From: Rickettsiales bacterium
Lineage (GTDB): Bacteria; Pseudomonadota; Alphaproteobacteria; Rickettsiales; Deianiraeaceae
DNA: 13,123 nucleotides
Reading direction: 5' to 3'
Assembly: GCA_017477855.1 (NCBI GenBank)
Contig: JAFUUN010000013.1
Span: 1 to 13,123 of the forward strand
Of the stretch, positions 1 through 7,170 are shown in pieces. Position 1 is the first letter of the stretch, and every line of letters begins with the position of its first letter. The position numbers were made by a program, and so were the translations under genes. The notes beneath the pieces were generated by a model. It ran no database searches, was not told the origin of the DNA, and saw nothing but the letters and a program-made list of their open reading frames with translations.

Positions 1-167
1 TGTTGTATCAAAAAATTTCTTAAAAATATTTTTACCAAAAATCAATACGATCCAAAAAATATTAATCCTTATTGTACTTACCATGCTTGCACACGCAGAT
101 ATCCAGGGATGAATAAGTAGATTTTATGTTTATTGCATTTTAAAATCCCCCCTCCACACTCTCCTGC

Positions 168-3100
168 ATGCCGTTTTATCACCTGCGCACAAGGTCGGAG
201 TATTCGCTTTTGACAAGTGCAATCAAGCTGGCCGATTTGGAGAATTACATCAAAGATAATAATGTCAAAGCAATGTGCTTGATGGATGATATGTCGCTGT
301 CGGCGGGGTTGCGGTGGTCAATGCATTTGGGCGACATGAAAACAGTCAAGCCACTGATTGGGCTGAATGTTTTTGTCGGGAAAAGCATCTACACGCTTGA
401 TAATTTGTATCCGCAACTTGGGCTCATTGCGCAGAGTGAAAAGGGTTATTTGAATTTGCTGAAAATCCTACAATGCGGGCACTTTGAGCACGAGGAGAAT
501 GACTTCGCGCAGTTGTGGATTACCATGGATGAGCTCAAACAATATACCGAAGACGTCATTTTGCTGACTGGTGGCTATCGCGGTGTTGTTGGTTATGAGT
601 TTATCAACTTCGGGCAGAAAATGGCTACCGAGACACTGGACGAGCTGCATCAGGCCTTTGGAAATAGAATGTATATTGAGCTCACAAGGCATGGGCGCGC
701 CAAGGAAAAAGAGCTTGAAGATTTTCTGATTGATTATGCATACAAGCACAATATTCCGCTGGTGGCAACAAACGACCCGTGCTTTTTGAAGAAGGAAAAC
801 TTTGATGCTTTTGATACGCTTGCGTGCATTAGGGACAAGCAATTTCTGACCGATCCAGTAAGGAAGCGGTTGAATAGGGAGTATTATCTCAAATCTGCGG
901 CGGAAATGGAGGAGCTGTTTAGTGATATTCCCGAGGCCATTGAGAATACAGAACAGATTGTAAAACGGTGTAATTTCTTGGTGCATAAGCGCAAGCCGAC
1001 ACTGCCACACTTTTGCAAAAGCCCAGAAGAAGAGGCCAGAATGATGGAGCAAATGGCGCATGATGGCATGGAAGTGCGCTTTCAACAGATAAACTGGGAC
1101 AAGGCGGTGCATAAAAAAGAGGACTACTGGGAGCGGTTGAAATACGAGATTGGTGTCATTGAAAAAATGGGTTTTCCGGGCTACTTCCTTATTGTCGCGG
1201 ACTTCGTGCAGTGGTCAAAGCATAATGGCGTGGCGGTGGGCGCAGGACGTGGTTCTGGTGCTGGTTCGCTTGTTGCGTGGTGCTTGAAAATTACCGAAGT
1301 TGACCCATTGGAATATGGCCTTTTCTTTGAGCGATTTTTGAACCCAGAGCGTGTCTCCATGCCTGACTTTGATATAGATTTTTGCCAAGAAAATAGGTGG
1401 AAAACCATTGAATATGTGATGAATAAATACGGCAAGGAGAGCGTATCGCGCATTATCACATACGGTAAAATGAAGGCCAAAATGGTGCTGAAAGATGTTG
1501 GTCGCGCCATGCAAATATCATATACAGATACGACTGAATTGGTGAAGTTGATACCCTTCAATCCAGTGGAGCCGGTGACATTGAAGAAGGCGCTTGAAAT
1601 GGTGCCACGCCTGCGGGAAGAGGTTGAAACAAACCCTAAGATGAAAAAAACCATGGATATTGCAATCCAGCTGGAAGATTTGAATAGGAATACATCCATG
1701 CACGCAGCTGGTGTGGTGATTGGTGATAAACCACTGATTGAAATTGGCCCAGTGTGTAGTGAGGAGGACGATGAAATAAATGTTGACGGAGGAGATGATG
1801 CGGAGGAGACAAAAAGTCATCACAAGGAGGAGAAGGTTGTAAAAACTGGTTCAACCGCGCTTGATTGGTTTAACTCAAAGCCAGAGCATCGTATTGCGGT
1901 GTTTGGTTATGACATGAAGGATTGTGAGAAGATTGGGCTTGTAAAGTTTGACTTCTTGGGGCTACAAACGTTGACCGTACTATCAAAAGCATGTGAAATG
2001 ATAAAGCGCAACACTGGCGTGGACATTGATGTTGACAGATTGCCAACGGATGATAAAAAGACATTTGATTTGCTCCAAACAGGACACTTGAAGGGCGTGT
2101 TCCAGCTTGAAACTCCACTGCCACGAAATGCGCTGAAAAGGATAAAAACGGACAAAATACTTGATATTGCGGCCATAACATCGCTCAACAGGCCGGGGCC
2201 AATGGAAAATATGCCGTCATTCATTAGGCGTAAAATGGGCGAGGAAAAGTGCGATTATTTCCATCCAGTGCTTGAACCAATATTGAAGGAGACATACGGA
2301 ATTATTATCTATCAAGAACAGGTGATGGAGGTTGCCCGAAAGTTGGCGGGCTATTCATTGGGTGAGGCCGACTTGCTGCGCCGTGCCATGGGTAAGAAAA
2401 TCAAGGAAGAGATGGATAAACAGTCAGCAATCTTCATTGAGCGCGCAGAAAAACAAGGGCTCGTCAACAGAGAAGAGGCCGGAAATATATTTGATGTCAT
2501 TGCAAAGTTTGCTGGCTATGGTTTCAACAAAGCGCATGCCGTAAGCTACACCATCATTTCCTATCAGACGGCGTATCTGAAAGCGCACTATCCGGTGGAA
2601 TTCATGTGCGCGTTGATGAATTTGGATATTGCAAAAACGGACAAACTAAATGGCTTCGTCAGTGAATGCCAGAACATGGGAATTGAAATCATAAGACCAA
2701 ATGTCAATACATCTGGTGCATATTTTGAATGCCGCGATAAAAAAATAGAGTATGCACTGGGCGCAATCAAGGGCATGGGAGTTGTCTTTGCCGAAGAGAT
2801 CGTGCGTATTCGTAATGAAGGTGGCAAATTTATTGACTTACAGGACTTCTTTACCCGCTGCGGAAGAGGACTAACAAACAAAGGACTGTTTAGTAAAAAA
2901 ACCATAGAAAGCTTGACGAAGTCAGGCAGCTTGAGCGACCTTGGCGTGAATATCAGAACAATTTTGGAGAACGAACAGGCGCTGGTAGATGTAACGCAGG
3001 AGTGGTCGCGCCGTGATAGAGAGAAAAATACCGCAACAGTCATGAATATGTTCGGGGACGATGACAGTGTGCCACAGATACCAAAATTAAAGCAATTCCC

Positions 3101-3893
3101 AGAATACAGCGTCAACGAGCTATCAAAATTGGAGTTTGAAATCTTTGGGTTTTACCTCAAAACGCACCCGCTCAACCCATATCGGAGCAAGTTGGAGGAG
3201 TATGATTTTCAGCTCGCAGCGGACGTGTTGGAGAGCACTTACGAGACAGAAACTCGCATGTTGATGTCTGGCGTGGTGACGAAAATTACGTATCGTTTCA
3301 AGAACAGAAAAAAGTTTGCGTTTGTCAATCTGCTGGATCTTGGTGGCATCTACGAAACGACAATTTTCAACGATGATTTACTGAACGCGCACAGCGAGGA
3401 TTTGAAGGAGGGCACAAAACTTGCGCTTGAAGTTGAGGCTCGTACAAACGCTGAAACAGGCACCAGATTGCAGATAATGGAAATTTTCAACCTTGATGAT
3501 TTCTTTGCGAAGTTCCCTAAAAAAGGTGATTTCAAATTTGGCACAAGAAAAAGAAAATTCATTTCTGGCGGAACGTATCAACCCAGTGCAAGCCCTAAAA
3601 CAGAGGCCAAACCAGTTGTTGCGTCACCTGCACCAATGCCACATCGTGCACCCGCATTTCAACCTCAACAACCGCGGAAAATGGTTGCCCCAACAGTCAA
3701 AAAAATGTCATATTCTGGCTTTTATGACATGCAAAATCATGTTGAAGATGATGGCGTGAAATACATCCAAATTGACAGTGCAGAGCAGTTGAAAAGCGTC
3801 AAAGATGATATTGCGAGTGGTAAATATTCTGACTGCAAAAAAGTTGTTTTGAAGGTTGGAGATAGTGAGGTTTTGGTGAAAATTAATAAATAA
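168..3893 (+). CDS. dnaE: DNA polymerase III alpha subunit
   Basis: This is the catalytic subunit of the replicative DNA polymerase III holoenzyme and extends DNA at the fork. The 1241-residue product has the DnaE order: N-terminal PHP domain (about 1-270), polymerase core (about 300-850), helix-hairpin-helix region near 866-900, and an OB fold near 1030-1110. The catalytic aspartates are visible as D402 and D404 in PDFDIDF and D595 in KFDFLG. The PHP metal site looks degenerate: CLMDDMSLSAG replaces the usual TDHGN-type motif, so proofreading by this domain is unlikely. An acidic, lysine-rich insertion of about 40 residues (532-577) lies between the catalytic motifs. After the OB fold comes a Pro/Ala-rich linker (about 1145-1185) and a small C-terminal domain, in the region that binds tau in E. 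coli. The likely clamp-binding site reads VMNMF (958-962) and lacks the usual Gln. The ATG start has no Shine-Dalgarno; it is chosen because HLRT follows at once, as in homologues. Confidence 0.97.
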   Translation: MPFYHLRTRSEYSLLTSAIKLADLENYIKDNNVKAMCLMDDMSLSAGLRWSMHLGDMKTVKPLIGLNVFVGKSIYTLDNLYPQLGLIAQSEKGYLNLLKILQCGHFEHEENDFAQLWITMDELKQYTEDVILLTGGYRGVVGYEFINFGQKMATETLDELHQAFGNRMYIELTRHGRAKEKELEDFLIDYAYKHNIPLVATNDPCFLKKENFDAFDTLACIRDKQFLTDPVRKRLNREYYLKSAAEMEELFSDIPEAIENTEQIVKRCNFLVHKRKPTLPHFCKSPEEEARMMEQMAHDGMEVRFQQINWDKAVHKKEDYWERLKYEIGVIEKMGFPGYFLIVADFVQWSKHNGVAVGAGRGSGAGSLVAWCLKITEVDPLEYGLFFERFLNPERVSMPDFDIDFCQENRWKTIEYVMNKYGKESVSRIITYGKMKAKMVLKDVGRAMQISYTDTTELVKLIPFNPVEPVTLKKALEMVPRLREEVETNPKMKKTMDIAIQLEDLNRNTSMHAAGVVIGDKPLIEIGPVCSEEDDEINVDGGDDAEETKSHHKEEKVVKTGSTALDWFNSKPEHRIAVFGYDMKDCEKIGLVKFDFLGLQTLTVLSKACEMIKRNTGVDIDVDRLPTDDKKTFDLLQTGHLKGVFQLETPLPRNALKRIKTDKILDIAAITSLNRPGPMENMPSFIRRKMGEEKCDYFHPVLEPILKETYGIIIYQEQVMEVARKLAGYSLGEADLLRRAMGKKIKEEMDKQSAIFIERAEKQGLVNREEAGNIFDVIAKFAGYGFNKAHAVSYTIISYQTAYLKAHYPVEFMCALMNLDIAKTDKLNGFVSECQNMGIEIIRPNVNTSGAYFECRDKKIEYALGAIKGMGVVFAEEIVRIRNEGGKFIDLQDFFTRCGRGLTNKGLFSKKTIESLTKSGSLSDLGVNIRTILENEQALVDVTQEWSRRDREKNTATVMNMFGDDDSVPQIPKLKQFPEYSVNELSKLEFEIFGFYLKTHPLNPYRSKLEEYDFQLAADVLESTYETETRMLMSGVVTKITYRFKNRKKFAFVNLLDLGGIYETTIFNDDLLNAHSEDLKEGTKLALEVEARTNAETGTRLQIMEIFNLDDFFAKFPKKGDFKFGTRKRKFISGGTYQPSASPKTEAKPVVASPAPMPHRAPAFQPQQPRKMVAPTVKKMSYSGFYDMQNHVEDDGVKYIQIDSAEQLKSVKDDIASGKYSDCKKVVLKVGDSEVLVKINK

Positions 3894-3933
3894 AATACCT
3901 TCCATAAATCAACTTCACATCCATCCTTGACAC

Positions 3934-4224
3934 ATGGATTGGCTCAAAAAAATATATTATCTCATTATTTTGGTTGTTATTTTGGCACTGTATTTTTTAT
4001 ATTCTCAGCACAAAATTGCAACTTTGCAGAGTGAGAATTCTAATTTGCAAACCTCAATGCAAACACTAAAAAAGACACTTGAAATGCAGCAACAAGCAAA
4101 TGTGTATTATGAAAAATATCTGCAAAAGCAGTCAAAACATTCTACAAATAGTATTACTATTAATAGTAATAATTCTATAAATAGAAATGCTGAATTGTTG
4201 TCAAAAATGTTTAAATATGAATAA
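3934..4224 (+). CDS. Small membrane-anchored coiled-coil protein, possible i-spanin (Rz-like)
   Basis: The 96-residue product has a short basic N-terminus (MDWLKK), one transmembrane segment (about 7-23, IYYLIILVVILALYFLY) and a periplasmic part rich in Gln, Asn, Lys and Leu that looks like a coiled coil (about 25-65), followed by an Asn/Ser-rich stretch and a short C-terminal helix. This is the architecture of phage inner-membrane spanins, which join an outer-membrane lipoprotein to disrupt the outer membrane at lysis. The next gene starts inside the end of this one (8-nt overlap) and encodes a lipoprotein-like partner, which is the classic spanin arrangement. No holin or endolysin is visible nearby. 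An alternative is an FtsB/FtsL-like division protein, which also has one membrane span and a coiled coil, but the lipoprotein partner argues against it. The start is fixed by the membrane span, since no other Met precedes it. Confidence 0.6.
   Translation: MDWLKKIYYLIILVVILALYFLYSQHKIATLQSENSNLQTSMQTLKKTLEMQQQANVYYEKYLQKQSKHSTNSITINSNNSINRNAELLSKMFKYE
4152..4171. repeat. 20-nt perfect AT-rich palindrome with a 13-nt direct repeat downstream
   Basis: Positions 4152-4171 form a perfect palindrome (left arm TATTACTATT), lying inside the Asn/Ser-rich end of the spanin-like gene. The 13-mer TAGTATTACTATT at 4149-4161 recurs exactly at 4239-4251 in the signal-peptide region of the next gene. It could form a small hairpin in the mRNA just upstream of the overlapping start. 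It could also be chance in AT-rich sequence. Confidence 0.4.
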
Positions 4225-4537
4225 AATAATTCTATATGTAGTATTACTATTTGCAGTAATATTTTCACACTGTTGCACACGTCAAAAGGTTTTGGTTGAC
4301 ACTCCAAAAATAAAAATTATTAAACCGGAACGATGCATTTCTGTGTATACAAAACTACCGTTTAAGCCATTCAAATATTCTATTGAAAATAATACATGCG
4401 TGCTTGATAATGACAATTTATCAATTCTAAATCAGAACATCGCAACTATCAAACATTCTTATGAAGCACTCAAGGTATGCTATGCAAATCAGATGGCGTA
4501 TTACGAAGAATTGGTGGATATTTTTACAAAAAGTTAA
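4217..4537 (+). CDS. Small lipoprotein-like protein, possible o-spanin (Rz1-like)
   Basis: The 106-residue product begins with a signal-like hydrophobic segment (MNKIILYVVLLFAVIFSHCC) ending in two adjacent cysteines at 19 and 20, consistent with a lipoprotein, although His or Cys before the modified Cys is not a canonical lipobox. The mature part is Lys/Pro-containing (VDTPKIKIIKPERC, LPFKPF) and then predicted helical, with three more cysteines. A small outer-membrane lipoprotein whose start codon lies within the end of a membrane coiled-coil gene is the layout of two-component spanins. The ATG at 4217 is preferred over an in-frame ATG at 4187 because it places the hydrophobic stretch at the N-terminus. 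The stop overlaps the convergent hisA stop by 4 nt. Family assignment rests on architecture and synteny, not on recognised sequence identity. Confidence 0.55.
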   Translation: MNKIILYVVLLFAVIFSHCCTRQKVLVDTPKIKIIKPERCISVYTKLPFKPFKYSIENNTCVLDNDNLSILNQNIATIKHSYEALKVCYANQMAYYEELVDIFTKS

Positions 4538-5274
4538 ATAAAATTTCTTATTTCTTCAAATACATTATTCTCATACATCGCCCTTCCGACAATTGCAAAA
4601 TCGGCAACCGCTTGAAGTTTTTTTATATCTGCAATGGTGCTAATTCCTCCGCTCGCTTGCACTTGAAAACTTTGAAATCTTGTTTTAATTTGTTGATATA
4701 AATCACAGTTCCCACCGCTTAAACAGCCATCTCGTTGAATATCAGTTATCAAAAGCTTTCTTGCAATACCATTATATTTTTCTAACAAATCAAAAATATT
4801 TTTGCAATCACAAAACTCCTGCCAGCCATTAATTTTAGGCACATAAACACCATTTACACTTTCACAATCTATCGCTAAAATGATTTTTTCTGCTCCAATT
4901 TTTTTAATAATTTCAATAGTTTTGTCAACATTTTTTATACACAAAGTTCCCAAAACAACCGCATCAACACCGACTTTGTTAAGATAAAATTCTATTTTTT
5001 CAACATCACGAAATCCACCGCCAACTTGAATTTTTCCTGTGAATTGTTTTCTGATTTCTGTAATTATTTTTTCATTTTCTTTACAATTTTCACATTTTGC
5101 ACCGTTCAAATTTACAATATGCAAATTATTAAAGATGTTATACTTCTTAACCAAGTCATCCACTTTGACCTCATAAATAGTTGCCTTGTTATAATTGCCT
5201 TTTAACAATCTCACAATTTTCCCATCCAATAAATCAATAGATGGAATGACAAAATTTTTCATATTTTTACTCAT
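4534..5274 (-). CDS. hisA: ProFAR isomerase (1-(5-phosphoribosyl)-5-[(5-phosphoribosylamino)methylideneamino]imidazole-4-carboxamide isomerase)
   Basis: This (beta/alpha)8-barrel catalyses the Amadori rearrangement of ProFAR to PRFAR in histidine biosynthesis; PRFAR is the HisF substrate. The 246-residue product is of normal length. Catalytic residues are present: D14 in PSIDLLDG (Asp8 in the Thermotoga enzyme), D136 in LAIDCES (Asp127) and T177 in ITDIQRDG. The phosphate loops QVGGGFRD and QASGGIS are intact. Odd: the usual HxVDLxGA motif reads HIVNLNGA, so the conserved Asp (Asp51 in Thermotoga numbering) is Asn55. The start could be the first ATG (5274) or the in-frame Met5 (5262), which fits the family N-terminus better (MKNFVIPSIDL). 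It is the last gene of the minus-strand his group, separated from hisB by a 56-nt spacer carrying a junction repeat. Confidence 0.93.
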   Translation of the reverse strand: MSKNMKNFVIPSIDLLDGKIVRLLKGNYNKATIYEVKVDDLVKKYNIFNNLHIVNLNGAKCENCKENEKIITEIRKQFTGKIQVGGGFRDVEKIEFYLNKVGVDAVVLGTLCIKNVDKTIEIIKKIGAEKIILAIDCESVNGVYVPKINGWQEFCDCKNIFDLLEKYNGIARKLLITDIQRDGCLSGGNCDLYQQIKTRFQSFQVQASGGISTIADIKKLQAVADFAIVGRAMYENNVFEEIRNFI

Positions 5275-5290
5275 AAAAAAGTTTTATCGT

Positions 5291-5340
5291 ATTAACACGC
5301 TAATATATTTAACGTGTTAACATGTTAACATCATAAAACA
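5291..5340 (-). repeat. Junction repeat copy 5 (hisB/hisA spacer), with hairpin
   Basis: The core TTAACATGTTAA lies at 5317-5328, inside GTTAACATGTTAAC (5316-5329). It is fused to a related unit, TTAACGTG, so the TTAACRTG unit repeats with an 8-nt period and shares TTAA. TTAACACG (5292-5299) and CGTGTTAA (5313-5320) form a perfect 8-bp inverted repeat with a 13-nt loop. The upstream-side flank (GTTTTA...) contains the hisB stop codon. Unlike copies 1, 3 and 4 it does not end at a start codon; hisA begins 42 nt further on. Confidence 0.75.
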
Positions 5341-6386
5341 CCTTTTGTTGACGAAATATTGTTGTCAACAACTCTACTTGCATCGTGCAAAACTTTACCA
5401 AATGCCTTGAAACAACTCTCAATTTTGTGATGTGTATTTTTTCCATCAATTTTGACGTTTATATTCATCTTGCTTGCAACTGCAAATGACTGAAAAAAGT
5501 GCTCTACCATTTCCGTTGGCATATCACCGCAATATTCCCTCTCAAATGTTGCATTAAAAACACAAAATGGACGTCCCGAAACATCAATCGCGATATATGC
5601 CAAACTCTCGTCCATCGGCACAAAACGCTCGCTTGCAAATCTTACAATCCCTTTTTTGTCTCCCAACGCTTGCAAAAATGCTTCACCAAGACATATTGCT
5701 GCATCCTCAATAGTGTGGTGTTCGTCAACTTTTAAGTCGCCTTTGCAATCAACTTTTAAATCAAATTTCCCGTGTTTTGCGATCTGTTCCAACATGTGAT
5801 TGAAGAAGTCAAGGCCAGTATTTATCTCGCTTTTTCCGCTACCGTCAATGTTCAATTCAACATCAATTTTTGTCTCTTTTGTCTCTCTTTTTATGATCGC
5901 TTTTCGTTGTAAAATATCGTCAACAATCTCTCTCCAACAATAATTTTCACCAATCTTAAAGACTCTAATTCCAAGATTTTTTGCAAATTCAATATCAGTA
6001 TCGCGGTCGCCCACCATCACTGATTTGGCCTTGTCAATTTCATTTTCAAATGGTTTTACAAGACCTATTTTTGGTTTCCTGCAATCACACTCTTCATCTT
6101 CATAGTGTGGACAAGTCAACCAATTTGAAAAATAAATTTCTTCGCTTCCTAAAATTTCTTTTAGTTTTTTATTCACCAATTCATAGTTTTCAACAGTATT
6201 TTTAGGTGTTCCAAGCCCATCTTGATTTGAAACAACAACCAATTCAAAACCTGCATTTTGCAATCTTTTCAATGCAGAAATTACACCTTTCATCAAAATC
6301 AACTGTTCTAATCCATTGACTTGTTTTGTATCTTCTGGCTCCCAAATTAAAGTTCCATCCCTGTCTAAAAATGCAATTTTTTTCAT
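5331..6386 (-). CDS. hisB: Bifunctional histidinol-phosphatase / imidazoleglycerol-phosphate dehydratase
   Basis: The 351-residue product fuses two histidine-pathway enzymes, as in E. coli. The N-terminal HAD phosphatase (about 1-160) has motif I D8-R-D10-G-T, motif II VVVSNQ, the zinc-binding set C92, H94, C100, C102, motif III lysine in CRKPKIGL and motif IV VGDRDTD; it dephosphorylates histidinol phosphate. The C-terminal IGP dehydratase (about 165-351) has the metal-binding His-rich motifs FFNHMLEQ (H197), DEHHTIED (H223, H224, E227) and NTHHKIESCFKAF (H319, H320, E323). Both halves look catalytically intact. The bifunctional form is typical of enterobacteria, some Campylobacter and Bacteroidetes and is not expected in Alphaproteobacteria, which use a monofunctional dehydratase. 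The ATG lies one base after a junction-repeat palindrome and overlaps the stop of a three-codon mini-ORF. Confidence 0.95.
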   Translation of the reverse strand: MKKIAFLDRDGTLIWEPEDTKQVNGLEQLILMKGVISALKRLQNAGFELVVVSNQDGLGTPKNTVENYELVNKKLKEILGSEEIYFSNWLTCPHYEDEECDCRKPKIGLVKPFENEIDKAKSVMVGDRDTDIEFAKNLGIRVFKIGENYCWREIVDDILQRKAIIKRETKETKIDVELNIDGSGKSEINTGLDFFNHMLEQIAKHGKFDLKVDCKGDLKVDEHHTIEDAAICLGEAFLQALGDKKGIVRFASERFVPMDESLAYIAIDVSGRPFCVFNATFEREYCGDMPTEMVEHFFQSFAVASKMNINVKIDGKNTHHKIESCFKAFGKVLHDASRVVDNNISSTKGVL

Positions 6387-6417
6387 ATTAACATGTTAAT
6401 ATATTAATACACTAAAT
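6384..6417 (-). repeat. Junction repeat copy 4 (HAD/hisB)
   Basis: The core TTAACATGTTAA is at 6388-6399. It overlaps a second palindrome, TTAATATATTAA (6396-6407), sharing TTAA, so this copy is 8 nt longer than the others. Read on the minus strand it runs from ATTTAGTGTA through both palindromes to the hisB ATG (6386-6384). The HAD stop codon is just outside it, at 6424-6426. The mini-ORF ATG TTA ATA TGA lies at 6394-6383. Confidence 0.85.
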
Positions 6418-6423
6418 TTTTTT

Positions 6424-7146
6424 TCATTGTCCATTATAATGTTTATTTTTAACTAAATTTAAAATTTCACTATATCTCATAAATGTAACATTTTCATCAA
6501 TTAAATTTCCATGATTTTGTTTTATTTCTTCAAAATTGTCTATGATAAAGCATTTGCAACCAAGATGTTTTGCCGTAATTATATCCTGTTCGCTATCACC
6601 AATCATCCAACATTTTTGATTTTTCAATTTAACAACTTCCTTGATTTTATCTGCAAAATCTTTATTTGGCTTTTCTAAATCACCAAAATCATTTTTTCCA
6701 TATATTCCATCAAAATATTGAGACAACTTTGCATTAGTTAGCCATTTTTTCACCTTCTTCCCTTCTGAACCAGTGACAACATAACAAGGTATATTTTGTT
6801 TTTGTAGTTCTTTTAACAACATATCTGCACCGTCAACGACTTTAAAAGGTTTAGACACTAAATAATTGTATATTTGATGTAAAGTGTTTTCACCAAGTTT
6901 TGTCAATAAAAAAGCATATTTTTGATTAGCACCGAAGCTCTCAAATAGTCGCCTATCTTCATCCGTTTCCCATTTGCAATATTCTTTGCATCCTTCGTTT
7001 AACATCGTTTTGTCATCATATAATGTGCCATTATAATCAAAAAAGACAATATCTGGTTTATCTATTTTAGAATTGTTTTTAGATTTGTTTGTTTTCATAA
7101 CACAAGAAACTAAAATCAAAAAAGATAAAAATAAACATTTTTTCAT
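6424..7146 (-). CDS. HAD-superfamily hydrolase with lipoprotein signal peptide
   Basis: This 240-residue protein has a clean lipoprotein signal, MKKCLFLSFLILVSC, with lipobox LVS-C15 and Val at +2, so it is expected to be lipid-anchored outside the cytoplasm, perhaps in the outer membrane. After a Lys/Asn-rich linker (about 16-30) comes a HAD fold: motif I D37-Y-N39-G-T, a mostly helical cap, motif II VVTGSEG, motif III lysine near KPNKDF, and motif IV MIGDSEQDI. The second motif I position is Asn rather than Asp, as in other HAD proteins with a DWNGTL motif, so it need not be inactive. Substrate is unknown; a phosphate ester or nucleotide is the usual range. It sits between the acetyltransferase and hisB with junction repeats on both sides. 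An anchored HAD protein inside a his cluster is unexpected and no his role is implied. Confidence 0.85.
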   Translation of the reverse strand: MKKCLFLSFLILVSCVMKTNKSKNNSKIDKPDIVFFDYNGTLYDDKTMLNEGCKEYCKWETDEDRRLFESFGANQKYAFLLTKLGENTLHQIYNYLVSKPFKVVDGADMLLKELQKQNIPCYVVTGSEGKKVKKWLTNAKLSQYFDGIYGKNDFGDLEKPNKDFADKIKEVVKLKNQKCWMIGDSEQDIITAKHLGCKCFIIDNFEEIKQNHGNLIDENVTFMRYSEILNLVKNKHYNGQ

Positions 7147-7170
7147 ATTAACATGTTAACACACTAAAAC
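7144..7170 (-). repeat. Junction repeat copy 3 (acetyltransferase/HAD)
   Basis: The core TTAACATGTTAA is at 7148-7159. On the minus strand the segment runs GTTTTAGTGTG, core, then TATG. It contains the acetyltransferase stop TAG (7166-7164) and ends with the HAD start ATG (7146-7144), so the whole intergenic space is repeat. The mini-ORF ATG TTA ATA TGA lies at 7154-7143 and its stop overlaps the HAD ATG. Confidence 0.88.

Noticed and set aside
468..1112. Long minus-strand open frame within dnaE (214 codons), and similar ones elsewhere in dnaE
   Set aside because: It is antisense to a well-supported DnaE and has no recognisable domain; it arises from dnaE codon bias.
3927..3958. TTGACA followed by TATATT as a promoter for the spanin-like pair
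   Set aside because: Spacing is about 20 nt and the -10 would lie inside the gene's first codons, downstream of the only start that keeps the membrane span.
4187..4216. Upstream ATG (4187) as the start of the lipoprotein-like gene
   Set aside because: It would add ten residues in front of the signal-like segment and extend the overlap; ATG 4217 gives a normal signal N-terminus.
7024..7038. Asn in HAD motif I (DYNGT) as evidence that the lipoprotein HAD is inactive
   Set aside because: A DWNGT-type motif I is common in HAD hydrolases, so the Asn alone does not show loss of activity.
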